NCBI RefSeq assembly: GCF_014164785.1
Contig: NZ_JACJFN010000005.1
Span: 124,001-188,000, forward strand
Direction of reading: 5' to 3'
Length of the DNA stretch: 64,000 bases
Source of the DNA: Aquipseudomonas guryensis
GTDB taxonomy: Bacteria > Pseudomonadota > Gammaproteobacteria > Pseudomonadales > Pseudomonadaceae
Under the pieces are notes generated by a model, which saw nothing but the letters and a program-made list of their open reading frames with translations, was not told where the DNA came from and did no database searches. Shown here one piece after another: positions 1 to 9,443 of this stretch (position 1 is the stretch's first letter; every line of letters begins with the position of its first letter). The translations under genes were made by a program, and so were the position numbers.

Positions 1-546
1 GTTGGACGCCAGCGGGTTGCCGCCGAGGATCAGCATGAACTGGGTGTGATCGATGTCCGGGATCGGCAGCAGGAAACCGTGACCGTACATCAGGTAGCTG
101 GTCAGGTGGTGCGGCAACTGATCCACCGAGGTGGCGGAATAGCGGTTGCGCGTCTTCAACTGGCCGAGGAAGTAGTTGCTGTGGGTCATCAGCCCATAGT
201 TGTGCACGCTGGGGTTGCCCTGGTAGATGGCCACGGCGTTCTTGCCGTGTTGCTCCTGGATGGCCGCCAGGCGCTCGGCGACCAGGGCAAAGGCCTCGTC
301 CCAGCCAATCGGCTGCCATTCGCTGCCATGGCGGCGCATGGGCTGACGCAGGCGGTCGGGGTCGTGCTGGATGTCTTGCAGAGCCACGGCCTTGGGGCAG
401 ATATGGCCACGACTGAAGCTGTCCTGGGCGTCGCCCTTGATCGACAGGATCTGCTGGCTGCCGTCGGCCAGGCGTTCGGTTTCGATGGTCAGACCGCAGA
501 TAGCCTCGCACAGGTGGCAGGCACGGTGGTGGAGGGTCTTGCTCAT
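1..546 (-). CDS. Molybdopterin oxidoreductase, N-terminal part (cut by left edge)
   Basis: The ATG reads leftward from 546 and the frame stays open to base 1, giving the first 182 residues. An N-terminal CxxCxxxC (HRACHLCEAICG) followed about 40 residues later by HICPKA is the [4Fe-4S] binding pattern of the Mo-bisPGD enzyme family (formate dehydrogenase, nitrate reductase and relatives). The visible part ends in MLILGGNPLASN, a typical cofactor-domain segment. No twin-arginine signal is seen, so a cytoplasmic enzyme is likely. The substrate cannot be told from this fragment. The family call is secure; the specific function is open because most of the protein lies outside the window. Confidence 0.85.
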   Translation of the reverse strand, partial: MSKTLHHRACHLCEAICGLTIETERLADGSQQILSIKGDAQDSFSRGHICPKAVALQDIQHDPDRLRQPMRRHGSEWQPIGWDEAFALVAERLAAIQEQHGKNAVAIYQGNPSVHNYGLMTHSNYFLGQLKTRNRYSATSVDQLPHHLTSYLMYGHGFLLPIPDIDHTQFMLILGGNPLASN

Positions 547-642
547 GGCTGGCCTCATCTTCTTGTTCGAGACGACCGGTCAGGTCGTGGAAACAAGACT
601 ATGGAGGCAGAAGGAATGCTTGGCCAGTGGCCTGCGTTTCAT

Positions 643-671
643 GAATCGGTGGGCATCATGCCCACCGATTC
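643..671. repeat. Perfect 14-bp inverted repeat
   Basis: GAATCGGTGGGCAT and its exact reverse complement flank a single C. It lies between the oxidoreductase start and the end of the lipoprotein gene. No T-tract follows on either strand, so it is not a standard intrinsic terminator; it may be an operator or an mRNA hairpin. Confidence 0.6.
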
Positions 672-730
672 AACAGCGCATCAATCGATCAGGCCGGGCT
701 CGACTGCAGGCAGCCGAGTAGCCCGGCAGA

Positions 731-1162
731 TCAACGAATGGCGCTGATGGTGCCTTTGTTGCCGGTCACTTTGACGTTGACGGCCTTGTACACCATGTAA
801 TCCTGCACGCTCACTTCGTAGCGCGGCGCGACGATCAGGTCGGCACCGGAGGATTTGACGGCCTTGAAGGCAGCCGCGGATTTGGCAGCAGCCACCGGGT
901 CCAGACCCAGGGCGAAACCACCTTCGCCGCCACCATAGGTCACGCCGTCGGCGAACTGGGTATCGCCACCCAGCTTGAACAGACCGAAGAGGATGTTCAC
1001 CGAGGACTCGCCCGTGATGGACTCGCCGACTTTCACGTCCGCTTTCAGGTTAGTTTGTACTTCACCATTCAGCGGTGCGCTCGGCTGGCTGTAGTTCTGG
1101 CTGGCACAGCCAGTCAGCAGAGCGAGGGCGGAAAAAGCGGCGGCATAGGCTACGTGTTTCAT
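731..1162 (-). CDS. Small lipoprotein, TRL-like
   Basis: A 143-aa protein with a lipoprotein signal peptide: hydrophobic residues 5-16, then lipobox LLTGC with Cys19 as the lipidation site. The ATG at 1162 has a good AAGGAG six bases upstream. The rest is a small glycine/alanine-rich domain (GGGEGGFALG, then ADLIVAPRYEVS) that resembles the TRL-like/DUF6567 class of bacterial lipoproteins; this is a weak recognition. It should sit in the outer or inner membrane facing the periplasm. It is transcribed alone, divergent from argF. Function unknown. Confidence 0.8.
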   Translation of the reverse strand: MKHVAYAAAFSALALLTGCASQNYSQPSAPLNGEVQTNLKADVKVGESITGESSVNILFGLFKLGGDTQFADGVTYGGGEGGFALGLDPVAAAKSAAAFKAVKSSGADLIVAPRYEVSVQDYMVYKAVNVKVTGNKGTISAIR

Positions 1163-1485
1163 GCAAGACTCCTTTGCATTGATCTATCCATGTGCCCTGT
1201 TGCAGGGCTTGAAGTGCCTAGTCAGGCGGCGCGCATGGTAGGAGCCGGGAACCTAGGCCAGCAAGCCTGCATGTCACTTTTGTGACATCGCCCGCAGTGG
1301 CAATAATCTGCTGACTCGGCCAGTTGCAATACATGGCAGGGCCGCTCATTTGCCCCGGCTCGTCATTTCCTTATAAGATCGCGCCTCCCCATTTGTCGTC
1401 CCCACGCGGCTCCAGCCGCTGTACGGCGTGCTTTTCCCCGGAAAAACCGCCGCCACGACAATCGTAAAAACTAAGGTAGTGAATG
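1163..1485. other. Intergenic region between lipoprotein gene and argF
   Basis: About 320 bases holding the divergent promoters. On the plus strand a candidate sigma-70 promoter for argF is seen (separate entry). TGTCGT motifs occur near 1394 and, on the minus strand, near 1457. They resemble Pseudomonas ArgR half-sites (TGTCGC) but do not match well enough to call an operator. No further gene or RNA is apparent. Confidence 0.5.
1350..1377 (+). promoter_or_regulatory. Candidate argF promoter
   Basis: TTGCCC (1350-1355) and TATAAG (1372-1377) are separated by 16 bases, a fair sigma-70 match, about 110 bases before argF. In Pseudomonas argF is repressed by ArgR; the leader here would be long enough to hold such a site, but I could not define one. 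Confidence 0.45.
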
Positions 1486-2397
1486 ATGAGCACCAGGCAC
1501 TTTCTCTCGTTGATGGATTGCACCCCTCAGGAACTGAGTGGACTGATCCGTCGCGCCATCGAGCTGAAGGACCTGCGCCAGCGTGGCGTGCTACATGAGC
1601 CGCTAAAGAATCGTGTGCTGGGGATGATCTTCGAGAAGGCCTCGACCCGCACCCGCCTGTCGTTCGAAGCCGGCATGATCCAGCTCGGTGGCCAGGCCAT
1701 CTTCCTCTCCCCGCGAGATACCCAGCTGGGCCGCGGCGAGCCGATCGGCGACACGGCCATCGTCATGTCGCGCATGCTCGATGCGGTGATGATTCGCACC
1801 TTCGCCCACAGCAGCCTGACCGAATTTGCCGCCCATTCGCGGGTACCGCTGATCAACGGCCTGTCCGACGACCTGCATCCCTGCCAGTTGCTGGCCGACA
1901 TGCAGACCTTCGTCGAGCAGCGCGGCAGCATCGCCGGCAAGACCGTGGCCTGGATCGGCGACGGCAACAACATGTGCAACACCTATATCGAAGCGGCACA
2001 GCAGTTCGATTTCCAGCTGCGCGTGGCCTGTCCCGAAGGGTACGAGCCGAAGGCCGAATTCATCAAAGCCGCCGGCGAGCGCGTGCAGATAGTCCGCGAT
2101 CCGCGCGCCGCCGTGGCAGGCGCCCATCTGGTGAGTACCGACGTGTGGACCTCCATGGGCCAGGAAGAGGAAAGTGCCAAGCGCCTCAAGCTGTTCGCCC
2201 CCTACCAGGTCAACCGCGCCCTGCTGGATGCCGCCGACCCTGCGGTGATCTTCCTGCATTGCCTGCCAGCCCACCGTGGCGAAGAAATCAGCCTGGACCT
2301 GCTCGACGACCCGCGCGCCTTTGCCTGGGACCAGGCTGAAAACCGCCTGCATGCGCAGAAAGCCCTGCTCGAATTCCTCGTCGCACCCCAGGCATGA
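1486..2397 (+). CDS. argF: Ornithine carbamoyltransferase (anabolic)
   Basis: Converts ornithine and carbamoyl phosphate to citrulline in arginine synthesis; cytoplasmic. The 303-aa protein carries the carbamoyl-phosphate loop STRTR, then HPCQ, and the ornithine-binding [11 protein letters not shown] near the C terminus. Length and sequence fit the anabolic Pseudomonas enzyme rather than the catabolic ArcB. Two ATGs are adjacent (1483 and 1486); the second gives MSTRHF, matching the family start and better spaced from AAGGT. The stop overlaps the start of the next gene (ATGA at 2394), so both are probably one transcript. Confidence 0.95.
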   Translation: MSTRHFLSLMDCTPQELSGLIRRAIELKDLRQRGVLHEPLKNRVLGMIFEKASTRTRLSFEAGMIQLGGQAIFLSPRDTQLGRGEPIGDTAIVMSRMLDAVMIRTFAHSSLTEFAAHSRVPLINGLSDDLHPCQLLADMQTFVEQRGSIAGKTVAWIGDGNNMCNTYIEAAQQFDFQLRVACPEGYEPKAEFIKAAGERVQIVRDPRAAVAGAHLVSTDVWTSMGQEEESAKRLKLFAPYQVNRALLDAADPAVIFLHCLPAHRGEEISLDLLDDPRAFAWDQAENRLHAQKALLEFLVAPQA

Positions 2398-3500
2398 GCC
2401 AGTCCCTGCTGCTCAGCCTGCGTGGCCTGGCCTGCGGCTATCAGGAACACCCCGTGGTGCAGCAGCTCAACCTGCACCTGAATGCCGGCGACATCGGCTG
2501 CCTGCTTGGCCCCTCAGGCTGCGGCAAGACCACCACCCTGCGCGCCATCGCCGGCTTCGAACCGCTGCTGGAGGGCGAGATCGAGCTGGCCGGTGAAGTG
2601 ATCTCCCGCGCTGGCTACACCCTGGCCCCGGAGAAACGCCGGATCGGCATGGTGTTCCAGGACTACGCGCTGTTCCCCCATCTGTCGGTGGCAGAGAACA
2701 TCGCCTTCGGCATCCGCAAGCATCCACGCCGCGAACAGATCACTGCCGAGTTGCTGGAACTGGTCAAGCTCACGCACCTGAGCAAGCGCTATCCCCATGA
2801 GCTGTCCGGCGGCCAGCAGCAGCGCGTCTCGCTGGCTCGCGCCCTGGCACCGGAACCGCAACTGCTGTTGCTCGACGAGCCCTTCTCCAACCTCGACGGC
2901 GAGCTGCGCCGCCGGCTCAGCCACGAGGTGCGTGACATCCTCAAGGCGCGCGGCACCAGCGCCATCCTGGTCACCCATGACCAGGAAGAAGCCTTCGCCG
3001 TCAGCGACCATGTTGGCGTGTTCAAGGATGGCCGGCTGGAGCAGTGGGACACGCCCTACAACCTCTACCACGAGCCACTGACGCCCTTCGTCGCCAGCTT
3101 CGTCGGCCAGGGCTACTTCATCCGTGGCCTGCTGCAGAGCCCGGACACGGTGCAGACCGAGCTGGGCATCATCCACGGCAATCGTGCCTACACCTGGGCA
3201 CCCGGCAGCTCGGTGGACGTGCTGCTGCGCCCGGACGACATCGTCTACGCCCCGGACAGCGAGCAGAAGGCGCAGATCGTCGGCAAGACCTTCCTCGGCG
3301 CCGCCACCCTGTACCGCTTGCAACTGCCGACCGGCACCCAGCTGGAAGCCATCTTCCCCAGCCACGCCGATCATTTGCCGGGCCAGCAAGTCGGCATTCG
3401 CGTCGCCGCCGACCACCTGGTGGTGTTCCCGGTGCAGGGCAGCGTGGCCGCCCAGGTCAACCTGGCCGAGTCCGGCGTACGCCGCGTTACCAGTAACTGA
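2394..3500 (+). CDS. ABC transporter ATP-binding protein, iron(III)/spermidine type
   Basis: A 368-aa ATPase of the importer class. Walker [10 protein letters not shown] lies at residues 39-47, Q-loop in [11 protein letters not shown], signature LSGGQQQR at 137-144, Walker B LLLLDEP at 157-163, and a C-terminal regulatory TOBE-like domain from about residue 280 ([12 protein letters not shown], then [15 protein letters not shown]). It resembles FbpC/PotA subunits. No permease or binding-protein gene is adjacent, so its transporter partners must be encoded elsewhere. It overlaps argF by four bases. I recall a similar argF-ABC ATPase pair in P. aeruginosa. The substrate is not known. Confidence 0.88.
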   Translation: MSQSLLLSLRGLACGYQEHPVVQQLNLHLNAGDIGCLLGPSGCGKTTTLRAIAGFEPLLEGEIELAGEVISRAGYTLAPEKRRIGMVFQDYALFPHLSVAENIAFGIRKHPRREQITAELLELVKLTHLSKRYPHELSGGQQQRVSLARALAPEPQLLLLDEPFSNLDGELRRRLSHEVRDILKARGTSAILVTHDQEEAFAVSDHVGVFKDGRLEQWDTPYNLYHEPLTPFVASFVGQGYFIRGLLQSPDTVQTELGIIHGNRAYTWAPGSSVDVLLRPDDIVYAPDSEQKAQIVGKTFLGAATLYRLQLPTGTQLEAIFPSHADHLPGQQVGIRVAADHLVVFPVQGSVAAQVNLAESGVRRVTSN

Positions 3501-3566
3501 AGGAAAGCTCAGCGGCACAGGGCCGATTGCACTCGCGCACCGCCTGCCGCGAGGCCTCGTCGCCTG

Positions 3567-3627
3567 TGTAGGAGCCAGCTTGCTGGCGATGCTTGCCGCC
3601 TGGATCGCCAGCAAGCTGGCTCCTACA
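3567..3627. repeat. REP pair (GTAGGAGC class)
   Basis: TGTAGGAGCCAGCTTGCTGG at 3567 is repeated as its reverse complement ending at 3627, with about 13 bases between the arms. This is the common Pseudomonas REP sequence in inverted pair form. It lies just past the ABC ATPase gene, between convergent genes. Confidence 0.9.
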
Positions 3628-3670
3628 AGTACACCGGTGCTTTCCTAGGCTGTGCAGCTAAACCACTCAT

Positions 3671-4450
3671 TTACAGAAACAGCGTGCCGCCCGCCACCAG
3701 CACGGCCTGGCCGGCGATTTTCACCCGCTCACCGTCCAGGCGACAGTGCAGCTCACCCCCGCGCGCCGAGCACTGGAAAGCGCTGAGTTCGCTCTTGCCC
3801 AACCGCTCCGCCCAGTAGGGAATCAGCAGGCAGTGGGTGGAGCCGGTCACCGGATCTTCGTCGATGCCGATAGCCGGCGCGAAGTAGCGCGAGACGAAGT
3901 CATGCTGGAGCCCCGCCGCGGTGACGATCACCCCCAGCCCCGGCAGCCTGGCCAGGGCTTGCATGTCCGGCTGGCAGGCGCGCACCGCCTGCTCCGACTC
4001 CAGCACCGCGAGCAACTCATTGCCCTGCCGCGCTGCCATTACCGGCACGCCCAGGGCCTGCTCCAGCGCGACACTGACCGCCACCTCAGCGGCAGGCAGC
4101 GCCGGAAAGTCCAGCACCAGCCGGCCTGCCTCGCGCGCCACGCTGAGGGCCCCGGACTTGCAGATGAAGTCCAGGCGCTCGCCCGGCTCCCCATACAACT
4201 CGAACAGCACATGGGCGGTCGCCAGGGTGGCATGGCCACAGAGCGGTACTTCGGTGGTCGGGGTGAACCAGCGAATATGCCAGACGGCCCCTTCGCGCAC
4301 CACGAAAGCAGTCTCGGCCAGGTTGTGCTCGGCGGCGATCTGCTGCATCAGGCTGTCAGCCAGCCAGGCGTCCAGGCGATAGACCATGGCCGGATTACCG
4401 CTGAAGGGGCGACTGGTGAAGGCGTCGATCTGGTGGAATTGCAGGTGCAT
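3671..4450 (-). CDS. PhzF-family isomerase-like protein
   Basis: A 259-aa protein with a clear PhzF fold signature: N-terminal QIDAFTSRPFSGNPA, then AEHNLAETAFV containing the catalytic Glu, RWFTPTTEVPLCGHAT, and near the C terminus DEDPVTGSTHC. The family holds isomerases and epimerases, including phenazine PhzF, but there are no phenazine genes nearby, so this is one of the many uncharacterised housekeeping members. The ATG at 4450 gives MHLQFHQIDAFT; an upstream in-frame ATG at 4558 would add 36 residues with no family match. It converges on the argF-ABC unit across a REP pair. Confidence 0.88.
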   Translation of the reverse strand: MHLQFHQIDAFTSRPFSGNPAMVYRLDAWLADSLMQQIAAEHNLAETAFVVREGAVWHIRWFTPTTEVPLCGHATLATAHVLFELYGEPGERLDFICKSGALSVAREAGRLVLDFPALPAAEVAVSVALEQALGVPVMAARQGNELLAVLESEQAVRACQPDMQALARLPGLGVIVTAAGLQHDFVSRYFAPAIGIDEDPVTGSTHCLLIPYWAERLGKSELSAFQCSARGGELHCRLDGERVKIAGQAVLVAGGTLFL

Positions 4451-4797
4451 GGTGCGGTTCCGTGGCGGTCGTTGAATGCTCGGCAGCATGCCGTTTCCGC
4501 CAGTCTGGCGCCCGGTACAGTAGCCCACTTTTCCTGCACTACAGCTGCACTGTATCAATGCACTACGAGCAAGCGCAGTGCATGTATAAATCGCAAAAAG
4601 TTCTTAAAAATTCATTAAATCTTAATAAATCATGAGCTTATAAATCCTGGCACGCCGCCTGCTATGACCCACCCCGGTCAGCACAACGGCGTGTCTGCCA
4701 CTCAACCGACAACGACGTCATGGCATCCCCTCCCTTTCTGGAGCAGTGGACGCTGTGGCGTTTTTTTTTGTGTTTTTTGGCTTACAGGAAGACCGCT
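4451..4797. other. Intergenic region upstream of the porin
   Basis: About 345 bases. A markedly AT-rich stretch (about 4575-4655) contains TATAAA-like sequences at 4577 and 4639 and probably holds the divergent promoters. Just before the porin RBS there are two T-runs (around 4762 and 4774). No hairpin strong enough to call an attenuator is seen, and no gene. Confidence 0.4.
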
Positions 4798-6027
4798 ATG
4801 CGCATGATGAAACTGTCCCTGCTGTCGCTGGCCATTGCCGGCACCACCTTCAGTCACGCCGCCTTTGCCGAAGAGGCCTTCAGCAACCTGTTCAGCGAAG
4901 GCAAGCCGATCCTCGACGCGCGCTATCGCTATGAGCACGTCGACCAGGACAACGCCCTCAAGCACGCCAATGCCCAGACCCTGCGCACCCGCGTCGGCTT
5001 CCAGAGCGGCAAGTGGTACGGCCTGTCGGCGCTGATCGAGGCCGACAACGTCAGCCGCATCGGCGATGCCGCCTACAACGAGACCCGCAACGGCCAGAGC
5101 GAATACTCGGTGGTCGCCGACCCGGACGGCAGCGAAGTCAACCAGGCCCTGCTGCGCTACGACCACCAGTACGGCGCTGCCGTACTCGGCCGCCAGCGCA
5201 TCAACCTGGACAACCAGCGCTATGTCGGCGGCGTGGCCTGGCGCCAGAGCGAGCAGACCTACGACGGCGCCCTGGCCCAGCTCAAGCCCCTCGACGGGCT
5301 GACCCTGACCTACGCCTACATCGACAACATCAACACCATCTTCGGCCCCGGCAACGGCCAGTACGACACCGCCGGCAACCCGGCCAACATCGAAGGCCAC
5401 AGCCACCTGATCAACGCCCAGTACGTGGCCATGCCGGAACTGACCGTCACCGCCTACAGCTACCTGCTCGGCCTCGACAACCTGCTGGGCAATACCCAGT
5501 CCAGCCAGACCACCGGCCTGCGCCTGAACGGCGCCATTGCCGGCGTCAGCTACGCTGTGGAATACGCCCAGCAGAAGGATTACGCCGACAACCCGCTGGA
5601 CCTGGACAGCGACTACTACCTGGCCGAACTGGGTTACACCATCAAAGGCGTGGCCCTGAAAGCCGGCTACGAAGTGCTGGGCGGCGACGAAGGTCCGGAC
5701 AACCGCGCCTTCCAGACTCCGCTGGCGACCAAGCACGCGTTCCAGGGTTGGGCTGACCAGTTCCTCGTCACCCCGGCCGATGGCGTCAAGGATGCCTATG
5801 TCGGCGCCACCGTGCCGCTGCTGGGCGGCAGCCTGCAGGCCTGGTACCACGACTTCCGCGCCGAGGAAGGCAGCAGCCAGTATGGCGAGGAGATCAACCT
5901 GTCCTACGCCCACCCGATTCCGGGCGTTAAGGGCCTGGTCGGCCTGGTCAAATACGCCAGCTACGATGCCGACGATTTCGCCGTCGACACCGACAAGGCC
6001 TGGCTGCAACTGCAATACACCTACTGA
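4798..6027 (+). CDS. Outer-membrane porin, alginate-export-like beta-barrel
   Basis: A 409-aa protein with signal peptide MRMMKLSLLSLAIAG...AFA, then alternating amphipathic strands ending in an aromatic residue (LQLQYTY), typical of an outer-membrane barrel. The start ILDARYRYEHVDQDN and repeated YxxLGxDN and GYEVLGGDEG segments resemble the alginate-export/Porin-like family of Pseudomonas. The ATG at 4798 follows AGGAAG by five bases and gives the clean signal peptide. A GC hairpin without T-run (6034-6050) follows. The next gene begins 75 bases downstream and may be co-transcribed. Substrate unknown. Confidence 0.82.
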   Translation: MRMMKLSLLSLAIAGTTFSHAAFAEEAFSNLFSEGKPILDARYRYEHVDQDNALKHANAQTLRTRVGFQSGKWYGLSALIEADNVSRIGDAAYNETRNGQSEYSVVADPDGSEVNQALLRYDHQYGAAVLGRQRINLDNQRYVGGVAWRQSEQTYDGALAQLKPLDGLTLTYAYIDNINTIFGPGNGQYDTAGNPANIEGHSHLINAQYVAMPELTVTAYSYLLGLDNLLGNTQSSQTTGLRLNGAIAGVSYAVEYAQQKDYADNPLDLDSDYYLAELGYTIKGVALKAGYEVLGGDEGPDNRAFQTPLATKHAFQGWADQFLVTPADGVKDAYVGATVPLLGGSLQAWYHDFRAEEGSSQYGEEINLSYAHPIPGVKGLVGLVKYASYDADDFAVDTDKAWLQLQYTY

Positions 6028-6101
6028 TAGTCCGGCCCCGCAACGGGGCCCTGCCCGACTGGCGCGTGGCGGCCTGCCGCTACGCGCCTCTGGAGGTTCA
6101 T

Positions 6102-6884
6102 ATGTTCAGTCGTCTGCTTACCCCCTTTTTATTACTGCTCGCCCTGCTCTGCCCGCCCGCCTCGGCGGCGATCAGCGACGCCGAAGCGATGAACCTGTCC
6201 GGCATGCAGCGCATGCTCAGCCAGCGTATCGCCAAGACCTACCTGATGATCGGCGCCGAAGTGCGCAGCGAAGTGGCGATCCAGCAGCTCGACCAGAGCG
6301 TGGCGCGCTTCGAGAGCAACTTCCTCGCCCTCAGCGAATACGCACCCAACGCCGATATCCGCGCCGCCCTGGAGCAGGCCGGCAGCACCTGGCAGGTCTA
6401 TCGCGAACTGGCCTTATCACGCCCCAGCCGCGAACAGGCCGTGCAACTGCTGCAACTCAGCGACCAGCTCCTGGCGGAGAGTGAGCGGGTGGTGCAGCTG
6501 ATCGAGCAACACACCGGCAGCCAGAACGCCCGCCTGGTCAACCGCAGTGGCCGCCAGCGCATGCTCAGCCAGCGCATCGCCAAGCTCTACCTGGCCGTCA
6601 GCTGGCGCCTGCCAGTCGCAGGGCTGGAAGCGGAACTGCAGAAAGCCACCGAAGAGTTCGAAACCGCACAACAGGAACTGCTCGCCGCCCAGCAGAACAC
6701 CGCGCAGATCAGCCAGGCCCTGCAAAAAGTCGAGGCGCAGTGGCGTTTCGCCCGCGCCGGATTCCGCCTGTCGGCCGACTCGCACTATGTGCCGACGGTG
6801 ATCACCACCACCACGGAAACCCTGCTCTGGCAGATGAATGAGCTGACCAGCGCCTATGAGCAGGTCATGCAGCAGGATTCCTGA
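6102..6884 (+). CDS. Periplasmic protein with two PilJ-type sensor domains
   Basis: A 260-aa protein with a signal peptide (LLTPFLLLLALLCPPASAA) and no later membrane segment. It contains two copies of the NLSGMQRMLSQRIAKTYL motif (about residues 29-46 and 151-168: NRSGRQRMLSQRIAKLYL), the hallmark of the PilJ/NarX N-terminal domain. In NarX this domain binds nitrate; in PilJ it is a chemoreceptor periplasmic part. Here no kinase, HAMP or methyl-accepting domain follows, so it is a stand-alone periplasmic helical-bundle protein. The ATG at 6102 has GGAGG upstream. Its TGA lies inside the terminus of a palindromic repeat. Confidence 0.85.
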   Translation: MFSRLLTPFLLLLALLCPPASAAISDAEAMNLSGMQRMLSQRIAKTYLMIGAEVRSEVAIQQLDQSVARFESNFLALSEYAPNADIRAALEQAGSTWQVYRELALSRPSREQAVQLLQLSDQLLAESERVVQLIEQHTGSQNARLVNRSGRQRMLSQRIAKLYLAVSWRLPVAGLEAELQKATEEFETAQQELLAAQQNTAQISQALQKVEAQWRFARAGFRLSADSHYVPTVITTTTETLLWQMNELTSAYEQVMQQDS

Positions 6885-7029
6885 GAACCTGCCTACGATC
6901 TGCTGCGCGTCGGCTAAACGGCGTTGAAAACGACCTCGGAATGCTCATTTACCATTCGTAAACTCCGCTTCCTCGGCCGTTTCCGCCACCGTTTATCTCT
7001 AGCTCGCGAAATCGTAAACAGATTCTGAG
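6881..7029. mobile_element. MITE-like palindromic element, copy 1
   Basis: About 149 bases with imperfect terminal inverted repeats: CTGAGAACCTG at the left, and CAGATTCTGAG at the right. It matches a second copy at 10775 over its whole length, including GGAATGCTCATTTAC and CGTAAACTCCGCTTCCTCGG. It carries no open frame. The left end supplies the TGA of the preceding PilJ-like gene. Confidence 0.8.
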
Positions 7030-7051
7030 ACCGATCTGTAGGGGCGCCGCA

Positions 7052-7831
7052 CTACGGCCGGCCCACCCCATAGGCATCCAGCAACGCCTGCAAACGACCA
7101 TCGGCCCGATAGCGTTGCAGGCCCTGCTCGAACAGCTCGACATAGCGCGCACTGCTCGGTAGCGCCGGGGAGAAGGCCAGGTAGATAGGCACATCCGGTT
7201 CGCGACAGCCAGCCTCGCGCAGTTCACCCGCCTTGCCTTGCTGGGCTAGCATGGCCTGCACCACCCAGCTGTTTTCCAGCAGCACATCCAGACGCCCCAA
7301 GCGCAACTTACCGAGGTTCAGCTCCAGCGCCTTGTCGCCGGCAGCCACCTGAATGCGCGCGCTGTCGTGGCGGTGCTGGTCGATGTAGGCATTCAGCTCA
7401 TCACCGTAGCTGTAGTCGTTGATCACGCCGACACGCTGCTGGGACAGCGACGGCACACCGTTGAAGCGCCAGGTGGAGTCGGCACGGGTGAAGAAGCAGT
7501 TGCGCGACTGCGCCACCGGCGTGGAGGTGAAGAGAAAGTCCGGGGCATCCTCGATGCCTGCACCGATCGCCGCATTCAGCTCGCCACGGCGTACCTCGTG
7601 CAGGGTGCGCGCCCAGTTCAGCGCCTGGTATTCCACCGTGATGCCGGACTCGGCGAAGATCTCCCGCGCCAGCTCGACGAAGATGCCGGGCCGTTCAGCG
7701 CCCGGCTGGCAGTTGATCGGGCACCAGAGATCGGCGGCGATCACCAACGTCTCCGCCCGCGCCGTGCCGGCACAGCCGGCGAGCAGCAACAGCAACCCAC
7801 GAACGACAACCAGACAACTACGCGGCAACAT
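7052..7831 (-). CDS. Periplasmic solute-binding protein (SBP_bac_3 type), lipoprotein-like
   Basis: A 259-aa protein with a signal peptide and LLAGC near residue 18, so either a lipoprotein or a secreted protein cleaved later at ARA. The body follows the family-3 amino-acid-binding pattern (PGIFVELAREIFAESGITVEYQ, LNAAIGAG, FTRADSTWRF, VGVINDYSYG). No permease or ATPase is adjacent. Pseudomonas has many such orphan proteins, some with sensory roles. The ATG at 7831 was chosen because the signal peptide begins there; the longer open frame upstream overlaps glpK and is spurious. It is convergent with the PilJ-like gene. Confidence 0.82.
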   Translation of the reverse strand: MLPRSCLVVVRGLLLLLAGCAGTARAETLVIAADLWCPINCQPGAERPGIFVELAREIFAESGITVEYQALNWARTLHEVRRGELNAAIGAGIEDAPDFLFTSTPVAQSRNCFFTRADSTWRFNGVPSLSQQRVGVINDYSYGDELNAYIDQHRHDSARIQVAAGDKALELNLGKLRLGRLDVLLENSWVVQAMLAQQGKAGELREAGCREPDVPIYLAFSPALPSSARYVELFEQGLQRYRADGRLQALLDAYGVGRP

Positions 7832-7878
7832 GCGGGCATCCCATGAGCGGGGAACAACTGCTCGCAGTTTTACCACCC

Positions 7879-9366
7879 TCACCCTTCGCTGCGCACCCTT
7901 TTCACCGCATCCAGCCAGCCGTGGTACAGCCTGCCGCGATGCTCGTCGGCCATGCGTGGCTCGAAGCGGCGCTGACGATGCCAGTGGCTGGCGACCTCGT
8001 CGAGGTCGCGGTATAGCCCGGCCTGCAAACCGGCCAGGTAGGCCACGCCAAGGGCCGTGGTTTCGGTGACTTCCGGGCGTTCCACCGGCACACCGAGGAT
8101 ATCGGCGAGGAACTGCATGACCCAGTTGTTGACCACCATGCCGCCATCCACGCGCAGCGCGCTCGGTTCGGCGGCGCCGTCCTGGCGCATGGCTTCGAGC
8201 AGGTCGCGGGTCTGGTAGCACACCGACTGCAGGCCGGCGGTGACGATCTCCTTGATCCCGGTGTCGCGGGTCAGGCCGAAGATCGCCCCGCGCGCCTTCG
8301 GGTCCCAGTACGGCGCGCCGAGGCCGGTGAAGGCCGGCACCAGGTACACACCACAGGCATCGCCGGTCTGCTCGGCCATCGCCTCGCTGTCGCGGGCATC
8401 GCTGATCAGCTTGATGCCGTCGCGCAGCCACTGCACGGCCGCGCCGGCAACGAAGATACTGCCCTCCACGGCGTAGGTGACCTTGCCACCCAGGCGATAG
8501 CCGACTGTGGTCAGCAGGCGATTCTTCGACACCACCGGCGTGCTGCCGGTGTTCTGGATCATGAAGCAGCCGGTGCCGTAGGTGCTCTTGACCATGCCGG
8601 GCTGGAAGCAGGCCTGGCCGATCAGCGCGGCCTGCTGGTCGCCGGCCATGCCCAGCACCGGGATCGGTGCGCCGAGCAGTTCGGCCTCGCAGGTGCCGAA
8701 ATCGGCGGCGCAATCGAGCACCTCCGGCAGCAGGCTGCGCGGGATGTCGAAGAGCTGCAGCAGCTCCTCGTCCCACTGCTGGCTGTGGATATTGAACAGC
8801 AGGGTGCGCGAGGCGTTGCTGGCATCGGTCTTGTGCGACTTGCCGCCGGACAGGCGCCACAGCAGGAAGCAGTCCACCGTGCCGAAGCGCAGCTCGCCAC
8901 GCTCGGCGCGCTCACGGGCGCCCGGCACGTTATCGAGAATCCAGCGCAGCTTGGTCGCGGAGAAATAGGGGTCGATCAACAGACCGGTCTTGGCCGCCAC
9001 CTGCGCCTCATGGCCGGCAGCCTTGAGCCCCGCGCAGTAGTCGGCGGTACGCCGGTCCTGCCAGACGATGGCCGGGTGGATCGGCACGCCGCTGAGCGCA
9101 TCCCAGACGATGGTGGTCTCGCGCTGGTTGGTGATGCCGATGGCGCGGATTTCCTCGGCTTTCAGGCCCTTCTGCGCCAGCGCCTCGCGGCACACCTTGA
9201 GGGTGGTCAGCCAGATTTCTTCGGCATCGTGCTCAACCCAGCCGTCCTTGGGGAAATACTGCTTGAACTCCTGCTGGGCACGCGCCAGCGGCAGGCCCTG
9301 GGCACTGAAAACGATGGCGCGGGAGCTGGTAGTGCCCTGGTCGATGGCCAGCAGGTAGTGGGACAT
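7879..9366 (-). CDS. glpK: Glycerol kinase
   Basis: Phosphorylates glycerol to sn-glycerol-3-phosphate with ATP; cytoplasmic, first step of glycerol use. The 495-aa FGGY-family protein begins [17 protein letters not shown] (phosphate-binding loop) and contains [40 protein letters not shown] and [18 protein letters not shown]. Length fits the family (about 500). No glpF facilitator gene lies next to it; downstream is the unrelated binding-protein gene. The regulator glpR and the dehydrogenase glpD are encoded divergently to the right, separated by ybaK. Confidence 0.97.
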   Translation of the reverse strand: MSHYLLAIDQGTTSSRAIVFSAQGLPLARAQQEFKQYFPKDGWVEHDAEEIWLTTLKVCREALAQKGLKAEEIRAIGITNQRETTIVWDALSGVPIHPAIVWQDRRTADYCAGLKAAGHEAQVAAKTGLLIDPYFSATKLRWILDNVPGARERAERGELRFGTVDCFLLWRLSGGKSHKTDASNASRTLLFNIHSQQWDEELLQLFDIPRSLLPEVLDCAADFGTCEAELLGAPIPVLGMAGDQQAALIGQACFQPGMVKSTYGTGCFMIQNTGSTPVVSKNRLLTTVGYRLGGKVTYAVEGSIFVAGAAVQWLRDGIKLISDARDSEAMAEQTGDACGVYLVPAFTGLGAPYWDPKARGAIFGLTRDTGIKEIVTAGLQSVCYQTRDLLEAMRQDGAAEPSALRVDGGMVVNNWVMQFLADILGVPVERPEVTETTALGVAYLAGLQAGLYRDLDEVASHWHRQRRFEPRMADEHRGRLYHGWLDAVKRVRSEG

Positions 9367-9398
9367 GGGTGGTTTCCTTGTTGTTATGCGTTGTTTGT

Positions 9399-9442
9399 CT
9401 CCTCTCTCCCACTTGTGGGAGAGGGGCCGGGGGAGAGGGAGG
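9399..9442. repeat. Palindromic intergenic repeat, CTCTCCC class
   Basis: CTCTCTCCCACTTGTGGGAG followed by GGGGCCGGGGGAGAGGG, the short hairpin repeat common in Pseudomonas intergenic DNA. It fills the gap between glpK and ybaK. Related copies lie at 12671, 13954 and 20248. Confidence 0.75.
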
Positions 9443-9443
9443 T

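Noticed and set aside
7834-8860. In-frame upstream extension of the binding-protein gene into glpK.
   Set aside because: Overlaps glpK in another frame; the signal peptide shows the true start at 7831.
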